Made by a program: the position numbers and the translations under genes
In this document: one piece after another, positions 15,869 to 26,354 of the stretch
How positions within the stretch are numbered: the stretch's first letter is position 1
How the letters are laid out: each line of letters begins with the position of its first letter
The notes under the pieces: generated by a model
What the model was told of the DNA's origin: nothing
Database searches by the model: none
Seen by the model: only the letters and a program-made list of their open reading frames with translations
DNA from: Clostridia bacterium
GTDB taxonomy: Bacteria > Bacillota > Clostridia > Lachnospirales > Lachnospiraceae
Direction of reading: 5' to 3'
Assembly (NCBI GenBank): GCA_910574255.1
Contig: CAJTAK010000002.1
Coordinates: forward strand, 310,001 to 374,000
Length of the DNA stretch: 64,000 nt

Positions 15869-16720
15869 ATGAAGAAAAAAACAAATGAAGAATTACAGAC
15901 TTTGGTCGAAAAAGCCACAGCAGGGGATAAAAATGCCCTGGAAGCCCTTGCCGCAGATATGCAGAACATAGTATTCAATCTATCCCTGCGGATGCTGGGA
16001 ACATTCCAGGATGCGGAGGATGCCACACAGGACATTTTGCTGAAAATGATTACTCACCTGTCCTCTTTTCGAGGTGAAAGCTCCTTTACGACATGGGTAT
16101 TCCGCATTGCCGTCAATCATCTGAAAAATTACAAAAAGCATATGTTCGCCCACCATCCATTGAGCTTTGAGTTTTATGGCGCTGACATAGAAAACGGAAA
16201 CATACGGGATGTGCCGGATCTGACCCAGAATGTGGAAAAAGAGCTTTTAGCGGAAGAGCTGAAAATGTCCTGCACCAACGTGATGCTCCAATGCCTTGAT
16301 CCGGAGAGCAGGTGCATTTTCATATTGGGAACCATGTTTCAGCTTGACAGCCGCCTTGCAGGGGACATTCTGGAAATCACCCCGGAAAACTATCGCCAGC
16401 GTCTTTCCAGAACACGCAAAAAAATGGCGGACTTTCTGGGACAGTACTGCGGAGAATACGGTAGCGGCAAATGCAGATGCAAGGACAGAGTAAATTACGC
16501 AATCCAAAACCACAGGATAAACCCCTTGCAGCCGGATTATACATCCGCCGCAGAAATCCCCGTGGAAACCATGCTTGACGTAAAAAACGCCATGGAAGCC
16601 ATTGACGACTTATCACAGGATTTTTCTTTCTGTAAGCCGTACGAATCCCCCGAACGGACAAAGCATCTCATACAGGAATTTTTAGCTTCCACACAGCTTT
16701 CTACTGTCCGAAACTCATAA
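15869..16720 (+). CDS. ECF-type RNA polymerase sigma factor with C-terminal extension
   Basis: A 283-residue sigma-70-family protein. Region 2 (about 30-95) has NLSLRMLGTFQDAEDATQDI and the WVFRIAVNHLKNY end. Region 4 (about 135-195) has the helix-turn-helix GDILEITPENYRQRLSRTRK. A further 85 residues follow, beginning with a cysteine cluster (QYCGEYGSGKCRCKDRVNY) that may bind a metal or sense redox state. No anti-sigma gene is adjacent. AGGAGG lies 8 bases before the ATG. Regulon unknown. Confidence 0.85.
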   Translation: MKKKTNEELQTLVEKATAGDKNALEALAADMQNIVFNLSLRMLGTFQDAEDATQDILLKMITHLSSFRGESSFTTWVFRIAVNHLKNYKKHMFAHHPLSFEFYGADIENGNIRDVPDLTQNVEKELLAEELKMSCTNVMLQCLDPESRCIFILGTMFQLDSRLAGDILEITPENYRQRLSRTRKKMADFLGQYCGEYGSGKCRCKDRVNYAIQNHRINPLQPDYTSAAEIPVETMLDVKNAMEAIDDLSQDFSFCKPYESPERTKHLIQEFLASTQLSTVRNS

Positions 16721-16782
16721 AGTTTCGTGACTTTACTCTTTCATACCGTTGCGCAGCAACTTAAAAAAGGAGACAATCACTT

Positions 16783-17466
16783 ATGAACACACAGTTAATC
16801 ATAGATTACTTACAGGCACTGAATCAAAACAACAACCGTGAATGGTATCATGCCAACAAGGAGGATTACAAAAGAGCAAATGCTCAGTTTGAAGAACTGC
16901 TGCAGGCTTTGATACTGGAAATCGGAAAGTTTGACAGCAGCATTCTCCACAACAATCCCAAAGACCTTACCTTTAAGCTTGTAAGGGATACCCGTTTCAG
17001 CCGCAACAAATCCCCCTATAATCCTGCCTTCCGTGCCCATATTTCCTCCAAGGGAAAGCTGCCTGTTCCCGTGGGATATTACCTGATGATAAAGCCCGGC
17101 GGCCAGTCCTTTTTAGGCGGCGGCCTATTTGCGGATATGTTCAAGGATGCTACAAGAATGATACGGGATTATATTACGGAAAACGGCGAAGAATGGGAGC
17201 AGATCATCCATGAGCCGGAGTTTGAAGCACATTTCACCCCACAGGGAAATGCACTTAAAAATGTTCCTGCCGGTTACGAAAAAGAGCATCCCCAGGCAGA
17301 GTATCTAAAATTTAAAAGCTGGTATCTGGAATATCCTCTGAAAGATGACGAACTGAAAGACGGAGAAGCATTTCTTGCAAAAGCAGCCCGGCTTTTCCGA
17401 ATTATGAAACCATTTAATGACTATCTCAATAAGACTCTTGCGGGCTTTCAGATGCCTGCAAGGTAA
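16783..17466 (+). CDS. DUF2461 (TIGR02453-type) protein
   Basis: A 227-residue protein of the widespread DUF2461 family. Recognised by NNNREWYHANKEDYKRA near the start, KLVRDTRFSRNKSPYNPAFRAHIS near 65-90 and the GGLFADMFKDATRMIRDYI segment. The length is normal for the family. Molecular function is not established. AAAGGAG precedes the ATG. It follows the sigma-factor gene by 62 bases and may share its transcript. Confidence 0.85.
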   Translation: MNTQLIIDYLQALNQNNNREWYHANKEDYKRANAQFEELLQALILEIGKFDSSILHNNPKDLTFKLVRDTRFSRNKSPYNPAFRAHISSKGKLPVPVGYYLMIKPGGQSFLGGGLFADMFKDATRMIRDYITENGEEWEQIIHEPEFEAHFTPQGNALKNVPAGYEKEHPQAEYLKFKSWYLEYPLKDDELKDGEAFLAKAARLFRIMKPFNDYLNKTLAGFQMPAR

Positions 17467-17583
17467 TGAGGGATTATCTGCACTGTGCCAATCCAATCAC
17501 TTATCTCTTTATTTTACTCCGAAATCTCGTCATGCCTATCGCTCCGATTGATTTGAGGTTATGCGATGTTCGAATCAGGATCT

Positions 17584-17628
17584 TACATTTGAAGCAGCAC
17601 AAAAAGAATTTGTGCTGCTTCAAATGTA
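17584..17628. repeat. Perfect long hairpin between convergent genes
   Basis: TACATTTGAAGCAGCACAAA is followed by 5 bases and its exact complement. Neither side has a T-run, so it is not a textbook terminator, although it lies between convergent genes. The gap 17467-17730 holds nothing else I can name. Confidence 0.6.
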
Positions 17629-17730
17629 GACACTGTTGATTTTCTCTAAAAAGTCAATGGAAATAAAAGAAAATAATTGTGTTTATCATTACTCCTCAGT
17701 CCAGAGTATTCTATGGAAATGACAAATGGC

Positions 17731-18456
17731 TTATTTTGCTGCATCCACCTCTACTCGAATCCCCGTCTCCTCCAAAAGCCCCATCACCCGCTCCCGAATC
17801 CCTGCATCAAAAAATCCAAACGCCTCATCCGGAAGATCCTTCTCCGTCAGATTCCTCTGAAACCGATCCTTCCGATAAAATCCAATGGTGTACAGGGTAA
17901 ACCAATATACTCTCTTGGTATTTCCCGATCTCTGTGCAGCAGTCTTCTTTTCCTCTCCCCGGCTAATCTTGGCAATATCCGACAGCCGGACCAAAATAGC
18001 GTAAGGCGTACTTCCCTCCAAAAACGCAAAATGCGGCGTCAGCACAAACCGCCCCGGCGTTCCCTTAGATCCCGGCCCTGTAATCGTATAAGAAATCTTA
18101 TGCCTTTCGTCCGCTCCCAGCATCTCCTGCGCCAGCAGCTCTTTCTCCGTCTCACTTAAAGAAAGACCTTTTACACTCTTTTCAATCTTCTTAGCATACC
18201 GCTTTGGGTTCAAACCCGGAAGCAGAACCAGCAGATAAATGGCGCAGATCATCACCCCGGCCATAAAACCGCCAAAAGCTCCATATCCAAAGTCCTCCAT
18301 GCTTCCGCCGCCAAGAGCTGACATACCACCTATAATAACAGCCGTTCCCACCAGAATTCCCGGCGTTGTAATGAAAAGAGCCTGCCTGCGGATCTTGCTG
18401 CAATAAGTTCCAATCCACGCCTTTTCTTCCTGAAGCCATTTCTGATAAGTTTCCAT
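17731..18456 (-). CDS. Hypothetical membrane protein with two N-terminal helices
   Basis: A 241-residue protein I do not recognise. Residues 1-25 are charged, two hydrophobic segments follow (ALFITTPGILVGTAVIIGG and GFMAGVMICAIYLLVLLPG, roughly 27-85), and the remaining 150 residues look like a soluble cytosolic domain with PGRFVLTPHFAFLEG and IVYWFTLYTIGFYRKD-like beta-rich stretches, reminiscent of membrane-associated PH-like domains. AGAGGAATT precedes the ATG. No informative neighbours. Confidence 0.65.
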   Translation of the reverse strand: METYQKWLQEEKAWIGTYCSKIRRQALFITTPGILVGTAVIIGGMSALGGGSMEDFGYGAFGGFMAGVMICAIYLLVLLPGLNPKRYAKKIEKSVKGLSLSETEKELLAQEMLGADERHKISYTITGPGSKGTPGRFVLTPHFAFLEGSTPYAILVRLSDIAKISRGEEKKTAAQRSGNTKRVYWFTLYTIGFYRKDRFQRNLTEKDLPDEAFGFFDAGIRERVMGLLEETGIRVEVDAAK

Positions 18457-18529
18457 AATTCCTCTTTACTCCTTATGTATTTCTTTATTATGTCTCCTGA
18501 ACTTAAACCGACGATTGTTCATGCCATTC

Positions 18530-18960
18530 ATAGTAAACCCACATGCACCCCATTGGCGCACCACCATAAATGAAAGTCGGCAGTGGGGCATGGGGCATCC
18601 CTGAACTTAGTTTTCTGCTACGCAGAAAAGGATCTTTCATAGCAATACAAAACAGTAAAATTTAAACAATAAATTACACTTTTTCCCAACCGCCCATCTC
18701 ATTGCGCACAGGGAAAATTCGCACCTGCCCTCTGCGGCGGTGCGAATTTTCCATCACTGTAACGCTCCAATATCTTCTCAATTATCAGCAAAATCAATTT
18801 CATATCACCTGCGCCGATAGGATTCTAAGCACCAGCGGTGCTTGTTCAGAACCTGCCCAAGCGAAACATAGACCTCTGCACTCCTGAATCATGCCCTTAG
18901 ATCTTACCGGCAAATGCTTCGACCTATATTGAATAATTACCAATCATCCTATACAGCATA
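18530..18960 (-). ncRNA. Candidate structured RNA or repeat region between genes
   Basis: The 500-base gap holds several strong stems: TTTTCTGC-TAC-GCAGAAAA near 18610-18628; a 14-bp stem GGAAAATTCGCACC / GGTGCGAATTTTCC at 18712-18752; and AGCACC-AGC-GGTGCT near 18830-18842. There is no credible long reading frame, though a 32-codon frame (ending near 18495) with AGGGATG upstream exists on the minus strand. The dense pairing suggests a structured RNA or an intergenic repeat. I cannot assign a family or a strand with certainty. Confidence 0.3.
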
Positions 18961-18963
18961 TGA

Positions 18964-19506
18964 TTAATAATTCTCCGCTTTCACCTGGAAATAAGCCTGA
19001 GGATGAGCGCATACCGGACAAACCTCCGGCGCTTTCTTTCCAACGCAGATATGTCCGCAGTTCGCACACTGCCAGATCACATCCCCGTCTCTGGAAAATA
19101 CCACATCTCCCTGAACACGTTCCAGAAGCTTCCTGTATCTCTCCTCATGCTCTTTCTCAATAGCCGCAACCCCCTCAAAAAGTGCGGCAATATGGTCAAA
19201 GCCCTCTTCCCTGGCCTCCTTGGCAAAGCCTGCATACATATCCGTCCACTCAAAGTTCTCGCCCTCAGCCGCTGCCTTCAAGTTGGAAATGGTATCCTTG
19301 ACGCTGCCGCCCTCTAAGAGCTTAAACCACAGCTTCGCATGCTCTTTCTCATTGTCGGCAGTCTCCTCAAATATCTTCGCAATCTGCACATAGCCGTCTT
19401 TCTTGGCTTTGGAAGCATAATAGGTATACTTGTTCCTTGCCTGAGACTCTCCTGCAAATGCAGTCATCAAATTCTGTTCCGTTTTCGTTCCCTTTAAATC
19501 TTTCAT
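18964..19506 (-). CDS. rbr: Rubrerythrin
   Basis: A 180-residue peroxide-reducing enzyme of anaerobes. The N-terminal ferritin-like di-iron domain has [16 protein letters not shown] (first Glu ligand), [12 protein letters not shown], and [11 protein letters not shown] (ExxH ligands). The C-terminal rubredoxin domain (about 145-172) has WQCANCGH and EVCPVCAHP, the two CxxC iron ligands. It reduces H2O2 to water with electrons from NADH via rubredoxin/reductase in the cytoplasm. Monocistronic; AAAGGAGAGAA before the ATG. Confidence 0.95.
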   Translation of the reverse strand: MKDLKGTKTEQNLMTAFAGESQARNKYTYYASKAKKDGYVQIAKIFEETADNEKEHAKLWFKLLEGGSVKDTISNLKAAAEGENFEWTDMYAGFAKEAREEGFDHIAALFEGVAAIEKEHEERYRKLLERVQGDVVFSRDGDVIWQCANCGHICVGKKAPEVCPVCAHPQAYFQVKAENY

Positions 19507-19666
19507 TTCTTTTCTCTCCTTTAACTTTTATCTATCTCACCCTCGCAACATTGCCCCATAAACCGGAGCGGCCTTGCCAAATAGATGCCAAAAACATCCT
19601 GCGGCCCATGCTCACGAGAATCAGCCCTGCAATAGCATTACACAGCTTTTACACCGTCTTTTCTAC

Positions 19667-21383
<1,717 letters not shown>

Positions 21384-21400
21384 TTCCAATTTTAATTTTC

Positions 21401-22447
21401 TTACTCTACTGTAAATTTATACCCGGTCATGCTGCAGTACTTATCACCAGCCCGGAATACGGGACTTTTGAAATTCTCATGATGAACCGCATCCGGAAAA
21501 TACTGAGATTCAAAGCACACAGCACTCCGTTTCCCATATACCCGTCCGTTCTTGCCGCCGGCTTCCTCATCAAGAAAATTCGCACAATAAAGCTGCATTC
21601 CCGGAAGATCCGTATATACCTCCATCACAATCCCGGTTTTCAGGGACTTCAGCTTACAGCAGAGAGCATAAGCCCCCTCATTATTCAGAACATAATTGTG
21701 ATCATATCCCCCGGCCTGCTTTAAAGGCTCGTAATCCTCCTCAATCCGCTCTCCCAGTGCATGGAAGCTCCTGAAATCCATAGGCGTCCCCTCAACGCTG
21801 CGAATCTCCCCGGTGGGGATCAGACCGTCATCGGTGGGCGTAAAAGCATCCGCATCCATCCACACCTGATGCTCCAAAACATTGTCAGACTCCTGGCCCT
21901 CCAGATTAAAATAACTGTGATTGGTCAGATTAAAAATCGTATCCTGGTCCGCCGAAGCCTCATATCCAATCCGCAGCTCATTGTCATCTGTCAGAGTATA
22001 GGAAATCTTCACCTTTGCATTCCCCGGGAATCCCTGATCCCCGTCCGGACTCTCAATAGAGAATTCCACCTTATTGTCATCCGCAATAAGGCCTTTCCAC
22101 ATACGGCGGTTATAACCGGGATTTCCGCCGTGAAGATTATTTTCCCCATTATTTTTCTGAAGCTCATACACTTTGCTGTTAATGGTAATCTGTGCTTTGC
22201 CGATTCGGTTGGCATTCCGGCCGATGGCGGAACCAAGTCCCGGCGTGTTCACCTCATAGCCGGCAATGCTGTCATAGCCCCAGACCACATCCGCAAACCC
22301 ATCCTTTCCATCCGGCACATGAAGCTCCGTAATCACGGCGCCATAATTGAGCAGTATCGCTTTCATTCCCTGCTTGTTCACCAAAACATATTGCTTTACC
22401 TGCTGTCCGTCCGACGTCACGCCATAGTCCTTTACCTCAATACTCAT
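21401..22447 (-). CDS. galM: Aldose 1-epimerase (galactose mutarotase)
   Basis: Interconverts alpha and beta anomers of aldoses such as galactose. The 348-residue product has the beta-sandwich family features: NYGAVITELHVPDGKDGFADVV at 34-55, GSAIGRNANRIGKAQI near 72, the catalytic His region NLTNHSYFNLEGQ near 175, GGYDHNYVLNN near 235 and a late FESQYFPDAVH with the catalytic Glu. GGGAAAGGAAT precedes the ATG. No galKTE genes nearby. Confidence 0.92.
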   Translation of the reverse strand: MSIEVKDYGVTSDGQQVKQYVLVNKQGMKAILLNYGAVITELHVPDGKDGFADVVWGYDSIAGYEVNTPGLGSAIGRNANRIGKAQITINSKVYELQKNNGENNLHGGNPGYNRRMWKGLIADDNKVEFSIESPDGDQGFPGNAKVKISYTLTDDNELRIGYEASADQDTIFNLTNHSYFNLEGQESDNVLEHQVWMDADAFTPTDDGLIPTGEIRSVEGTPMDFRSFHALGERIEEDYEPLKQAGGYDHNYVLNNEGAYALCCKLKSLKTGIVMEVYTDLPGMQLYCANFLDEEAGGKNGRVYGKRSAVCFESQYFPDAVHHENFKSPVFRAGDKYCSMTGYKFTVE

Positions 22448-22478
22448 ATTCCTTTCCCACCTTTCTTATCCGTACATC

Positions 22479-22512
22479 AAAAAACCTCTACAACCATGAT
22501 AGGTCATAGAGG
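22479..22512 (-). terminator. Intrinsic terminator of the acyltransferase gene
   Basis: On the minus strand ACCTCTATGACC pairs with GGTTGTAGAGGT (one bulge) and is followed by TTTTTTGATG. Confidence 0.75.
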
Positions 22513-22592
22513 TGTGATAGTCAAGAAACGAATTCCGTTATACCGCATATTCTATCAAATATTTTTATACGCAGCTATATATGGTCTGAAAG

Positions 22593-23654
22593 TCACAGCT
22601 TCGGGGTGCGTCCTCCTGTACAAAGTCTGTATGCTTTCGGCGCAAATCTTATTAACAGCCAGCCCATCATTTCGGATAAAAGAGTTATAATTAAAAAACA
22701 CACCAAACGCCAGACGGTCACAAACACGTTTGTGGTTATCACACAGGAGTAAATCCTGCAAAGCATCGGAACAATCGCAAGAATCAAAAAATAGTGGACT
22801 GCATAAATAAAGAAATTATTCTCCATCCACCATCTGAGCCGGAAAGTAAGCCAGCTCTTATCTATGATAACCCATGCATACAGCGGTCGAAGCATAGTCA
22901 GACAATAGGCAGAAAAACTGCCAGGGAGCGCATAGGATGCCGCCCACAAAAGAACGGCTGCCAGTTTTACCTGCCATCGATTGTATTTTTCAGAAATAAT
23001 CCCTTCGGAAAACCGAACTCCAAGGTAAGCCCCCAGCAAGTACATAGGTACATAGGACAAAAACCGATAGATCTCAAAATCAATATACTGATGAAGAATA
23101 TTCTTTTCCAGAAACCCCCACTCCAAATAACCACAGACAAAGAACCCAAACAGCACAAGCTCTCCTATAACTTTTTTCCTCATAACCCACAAAATCACCG
23201 GAATAAACAGCAGAAAAAAGAGCAGCGCTTCCGAAAACCACATGACTGCACAGTATCGGGACATTACAAACTGAAAAGGAATATAGGAAAAAATAATGTC
23301 AAAGCCCTCTGTATTCCACCAATACACAGCACAAAAAATCATCCCAATTCCATTCCATATAAGAAAAGGAATCAAGAGGGAAGAAATCCGCCGCCGGAAT
23401 TTTTCCAGCATATTCTCTTTTGACAGATTATAGTAGAGAAGAAATGCTGAACATATCATAAAAAAGGAAAGACTCACAGTGCCCCCGTCAAAGCATAGCT
23501 TAGATATCCACTGGCAAAGATAATCCGAAAATGTTTCTGATGTACCAAGTTCAAAAAAATGATCCGTATCCATATGTACCATCACAATCCCCAGCTGCAT
23601 CAAAAAAGAAACAACCGTTACTTTCTTACTAAAACTGCCAAACTCACTTTCCAT
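22593..23654 (-). CDS. Acyltransferase 3-family membrane protein
   Basis: A 353-residue polytopic membrane protein with about ten hydrophobic segments, of the acyltransferase-3 (OafA/YiaD-like) type that O-acetylates surface sugars. Characteristic points are the first helix with VMVHMDTDHFF (the His of the family's catalytic motif region), FFMICSAFLLYY, a basic loop KFRRRISSLLIPFLIWN, and the C-terminal FFIYAVHYFLILAI. The acceptor is unknown. It is followed by a good terminator. Confidence 0.8.
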   Translation of the reverse strand: MESEFGSFSKKVTVVSFLMQLGIVMVHMDTDHFFELGTSETFSDYLCQWISKLCFDGGTVSLSFFMICSAFLLYYNLSKENMLEKFRRRISSLLIPFLIWNGIGMIFCAVYWWNTEGFDIIFSYIPFQFVMSRYCAVMWFSEALLFFLLFIPVILWVMRKKVIGELVLFGFFVCGYLEWGFLEKNILHQYIDFEIYRFLSYVPMYLLGAYLGVRFSEGIISEKYNRWQVKLAAVLLWAASYALPGSFSAYCLTMLRPLYAWVIIDKSWLTFRLRWWMENNFFIYAVHYFLILAIVPMLCRIYSCVITTNVFVTVWRLVCFLIITLLSEMMGWLLIRFAPKAYRLCTGGRTPKL

Positions 23655-23679
23655 AATCTTCCTCCGACAAAAGCGTACC

Positions 23680-24213
23680 CTACAAGCCTCTCTTTTTCCT
23701 CCTCAGATAACAATATAAAACCGGCTTCTCCAGATACCGCTTCACTACAATCTGAATCTCCTCCTTCGGATTCATAGGCTTCACCAATATGGAATACATT
23801 CCTGCCCGATTGGCCCCCCACACGTCCGTAAAGAGCTGATCCCCCACAAACAGCGTATGAGCCTCATCCGTTCCCATACGCCCCATTCCTTCCAGATAAC
23901 CTCTGCGCTTCGGTTTTCCGGCCTTATACACATAGGGAGTATCAAGAGCCTTTGCAAACGGCGTCACTCTCGGCTCTTTGTTATTGGAAATAAGGCAGGT
24001 GGCAAACCCCATCTCATGAAGCCGCTTAAACAGGCCAATACTCCGCTCATCCGCCGGAGCGTCATGGCACACCAGCGTATTATCAATATCAAAGAGAATT
24101 CCCCGATATCCCTCTTTATATAAGCTTTCAAAATCAATCACATAGGCAGATTCCAAATATTCTTTAGGATACAGATTTCTAAAAAAAGAAAAACCTTTTG
24201 GCATTTCCGACAC
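23680..24213 (-). CDS. yqeG: YqeG-family HAD phosphatase
   Basis: A 177-residue HAD-superfamily (IIIA) phosphatase of the YqeG group, usually clustered with ribosome-associated genes in Firmicutes. HAD motif I is GILFDIDNTLVCHD near residue 35, motif II LISNN near 72, the Lys near 92 (YKAGKPKRRG) and motif IV LFVGDQLFTDVWGANRAG near 118. GTG at 24213 is chosen because GTAGGAGG lies 7 bases upstream; longer in-frame starts derive from the EamA remnant. Substrate is not established. Confidence 0.88.
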   Translation of the reverse strand: MSEMPKGFSFFRNLYPKEYLESAYVIDFESLYKEGYRGILFDIDNTLVCHDAPADERSIGLFKRLHEMGFATCLISNNKEPRVTPFAKALDTPYVYKAGKPKRRGYLEGMGRMGTDEAHTLFVGDQLFTDVWGANRAGMYSILVKPMNPKEEIQIVVKRYLEKPVLYCYLRRKKRGL

Positions 24214-24224
24214 AATAATTCCTC

Positions 24225-24568
24225 CTACAATAGACATATTCCAGGTAATATAACAGGCTGAGCTTCCCAAAACTCCCAGAAACAGCAGACAGAATAATGC
24301 TTACATTGGCTGACAGGGTATAAATAAGGGCCGTATTTTCAAAATAATACTAGAAGGTAATTCCCGAAAGGGAAAGGGCAAAAATCCCAAGCTCATCCCT
24401 GACTCTCTTCGGCTTTTCGATTTTCCGGGTAAGCATAGATAAAACTACCCATGCGATAAAGAAGCGCATCAGCATAACCTGAAGCGCATCATAATGATTC
24501 AACAGAGTCTTTGTCGCTGCAAAAGCAGTCCCCCATACGGTAATAGTAAACAGGACAGGTAATGCCAT
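24225..24568 (-). pseudogene. EamA/DMT-family transporter remnant
   Basis: The first 72 codons encode a recognisable EamA N-terminus (LFTITVWGTAFAATKTLL; LQVMLMRFFIAWVVLS). A TAG follows SGITF, after which the frame reads ENTALIYTLSANVSIILSA, the next conserved stretch. The central half is deleted, and a late piece (LGSSACYITWN) appears in another frame just before the yqeG start. About 110 of roughly 300 codons remain. Non-functional. Confidence 0.8.
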
Positions 24569-24637
24569 GCTGCCCTTTTTTTGTCTGTTGCCATTTTAAT
24601 ATCTCTTTTTATACTTCATAATTCTAAAATAAAACCT

Positions 24638-25093
24638 TTATTTATCATCTAGCATTTTCTTCAATTCACTCAGGAAAGTATTCACGTCCTTAAACTCCCG
24701 ATATACGGAAGCAAAGCGCACATAAGCCACAGAATCCAAATCTTTCAGCTTATCCATCACCATCTCGCCAATCACACTGCTGTCAATCTCCCGTTCCTCC
24801 CGATTAAAGATATCGCTCTCAATGGCATCAATCACACTGCTGATATCTTTCAGGGGCACCGGACGCTTATGGCAGGCCCGCAAGATGCCGTCCTCAATCT
24901 TGCTTCTGTCGTAAGGCTCCCTGTTGTTATCTTTCTTAATCACAATAATCGGAATCGTCTCAATTTTCTCATAGGTAGTAAAACGCTTCCCACAGGAATC
25001 GCAGAGACGGCGGCGGCGAATGGAGCTGTTATCCTCCGCCGGTCTGGAATCAATGACCCGGGTATTCTCCTGGCTGCAAAATGGACACTTCAT
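24638..25093 (-). CDS. nrdR: Transcriptional repressor NrdR
   Basis: A 151-residue nucleotide-sensing repressor of ribonucleotide reductase genes. The N-terminal zinc ribbon (MKCPFCSQENTRVIDSRP; RRLCDSCGKRFTTYE) has the four Cys ligands; residues 49-139 are the ATP-cone (IVIKKDNNREPYDRSKIEDG). ATG at 25093 is preceded by GGGAGG at 6 bases and gives the standard N-terminus. nrd genes are not in this window. Confidence 0.95.
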   Translation of the reverse strand: MKCPFCSQENTRVIDSRPAEDNSSIRRRRLCDSCGKRFTTYEKIETIPIIVIKKDNNREPYDRSKIEDGILRACHKRPVPLKDISSVIDAIESDIFNREEREIDSSVIGEMVMDKLKDLDSVAYVRFASVYREFKDVNTFLSELKKMLDDK

Positions 25094-25281
25094 AGCGAAC
25101 CTCCCTTTTTTCTCTCGGATTTGCCGTAAAATCTCCATCTTCGGCACTCCTTTTGTAGTACCTCTCAAGTATATTACATTTCTTTCTTTTCTGTCAAATA
25201 TTATGCAAAACAAAACTCCAGGCTTTTCACCCTTTTTTTTGCACTGCATAAGATAAAGAAAGACCTCCAATGGAGCTTCCC

Positions 25282-25527
25282 ATGACCTTCTGTGAATTGA
25301 GAGAAAAAGATGTTATCAATATCTGTGACTGTAAGCGCTTAGGCTGTGTAACGGATCTGGTGTTTGATCCCAAAAACGGATGTATCCAGGCCCTTGTAAC
25401 CTCCAGCAACGAAAAACTCTGGGGGCTTCTGGGAAAAGACTGTGAATACGAGATTCCCTGGTGCAAAATCAAGCAGATTGGACCGGATATTATTTTGGTG
25501 GAGCTGGAAAAAGAGAAAGGGCATTGA
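25282..25527 (+). CDS. YlmC/YmxH-family sporulation protein (PRC-barrel)
   Basis: An 81-residue PRC-barrel-like protein of the YlmC/YmxH family (FCELREKDVINICDCKRLG; ALVTSSNEKLWGLLGKDCEY; EIPWCKIKQIGPDIILVEL). In spore-formers this family is associated with sporulation loci; its function is unclear. GGAG precedes ATG at 25282. It is divergent from nrdR and ends one base before the convergent MgtC gene's stop. Confidence 0.85.
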   Translation: MTFCELREKDVINICDCKRLGCVTDLVFDPKNGCIQALVTSSNEKLWGLLGKDCEYEIPWCKIKQIGPDIILVELEKEKGH

Positions 25528-26208
25528 CTATATCACGTCCACAAACATCACGCCATCAGTCTCTGACAGCTTCCTCAAATACTCTTGTTTATCTACTCTG
25601 TAAGGAATATAAATGGTCATCCGTATGGTAAAAGAATCCCCTCCAACCTTTGGCTTATCCACGTCATACATATCAACCTTACAGCCATCCTCCTTAAGCT
25701 TATGCAAAAGAACGGAAGCGGTCCGGTTCTCCGACGCTTCCACATACAAGCGTGCGTATCTTGAATAGAGATAAACCTTCTCCTCAATAAAAGGCAGAAT
25801 ATGAAGCCCCACAAGAAGAACTATTGTCACCAAAACAGCTCCGTCCACAAAGCCAATCCCCGCTGCCAGACCCACACAGGCACAGATCCAGATACTGGCC
25901 GCTGAGGTAAGTCCTTTCACCTGCCGGCCGGATACAATGATAGAGCCTGCCCCCAGAAATCCCACACCGCTCACCACCTGAGCGGCCATTCGTGAAATGT
26001 CCGTTGCTCCCGGAAATTGAAGATCCATATATTGAGCCGTCATCATCACCATAGCGGCTCCCATGCAGACTGCCGCATCCGTCTTTGCACCTCCGCCTCT
26101 TTTTTTGGCTCCACGGTCAATGCCGATAAGTCCGCCCAAAACCAAGGCAGTTATCATCCGCATCAGCACATTATGAAAGGTCCATTCTGTCAATGAAGCA
26201 AAAAACAT
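25528..26208 (-). CDS. MgtC/SapB-family membrane protein
   Basis: A 226-residue protein with about five N-terminal transmembrane segments including the family signature ALVLGGLIGIDRGAKKRGGG and ISRMAAQVVSGVGFLGAGSII. A soluble C-terminal domain of about 85 residues (ARLYVEASENRTASVLLHKL onward) follows. In pathogens MgtC acts on ATP synthase/Mg homeostasis; in other bacteria the role is uncertain. Stop codons of this gene and ylmC abut. Confidence 0.85.
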   Translation of the reverse strand: MFFASLTEWTFHNVLMRMITALVLGGLIGIDRGAKKRGGGAKTDAAVCMGAAMVMMTAQYMDLQFPGATDISRMAAQVVSGVGFLGAGSIIVSGRQVKGLTSAASIWICACVGLAAGIGFVDGAVLVTIVLLVGLHILPFIEEKVYLYSRYARLYVEASENRTASVLLHKLKEDGCKVDMYDVDKPKVGGDSFTIRMTIYIPYRVDKQEYLRKLSETDGVMFVDVI

Positions 26209-26303
26209 TCCCTATTCCCCCATTTCTCTCTTAAGTATCCATATATCTTGAAAAATAACCGTCAGCTTATCCTAACCAATAAAAACCTATTTCCCCTCAA
26301 AGA

Positions 26304-26351
26304 CAAAAAAGCAGCCCGTCTGTTATTTTAGTATAACAAGTTTGGACTGCT
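26304..26351 (-). terminator. Intrinsic terminator of the gltX-uvrD operon
   Basis: On the minus strand AGCAGTCC...GTTAT pairs with ATAAC...GGGCTGCT and is followed by TTTTTTGTC. It starts a few bases after the helicase stop. Confidence 0.8.
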
Positions 26352-26354
26352 GAT

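Noticed and set aside
17567-17580. GTTCGAATC resembling a tRNA T-arm
   Set aside because: No acceptor, D-arm or anticodon arm can be built around it.
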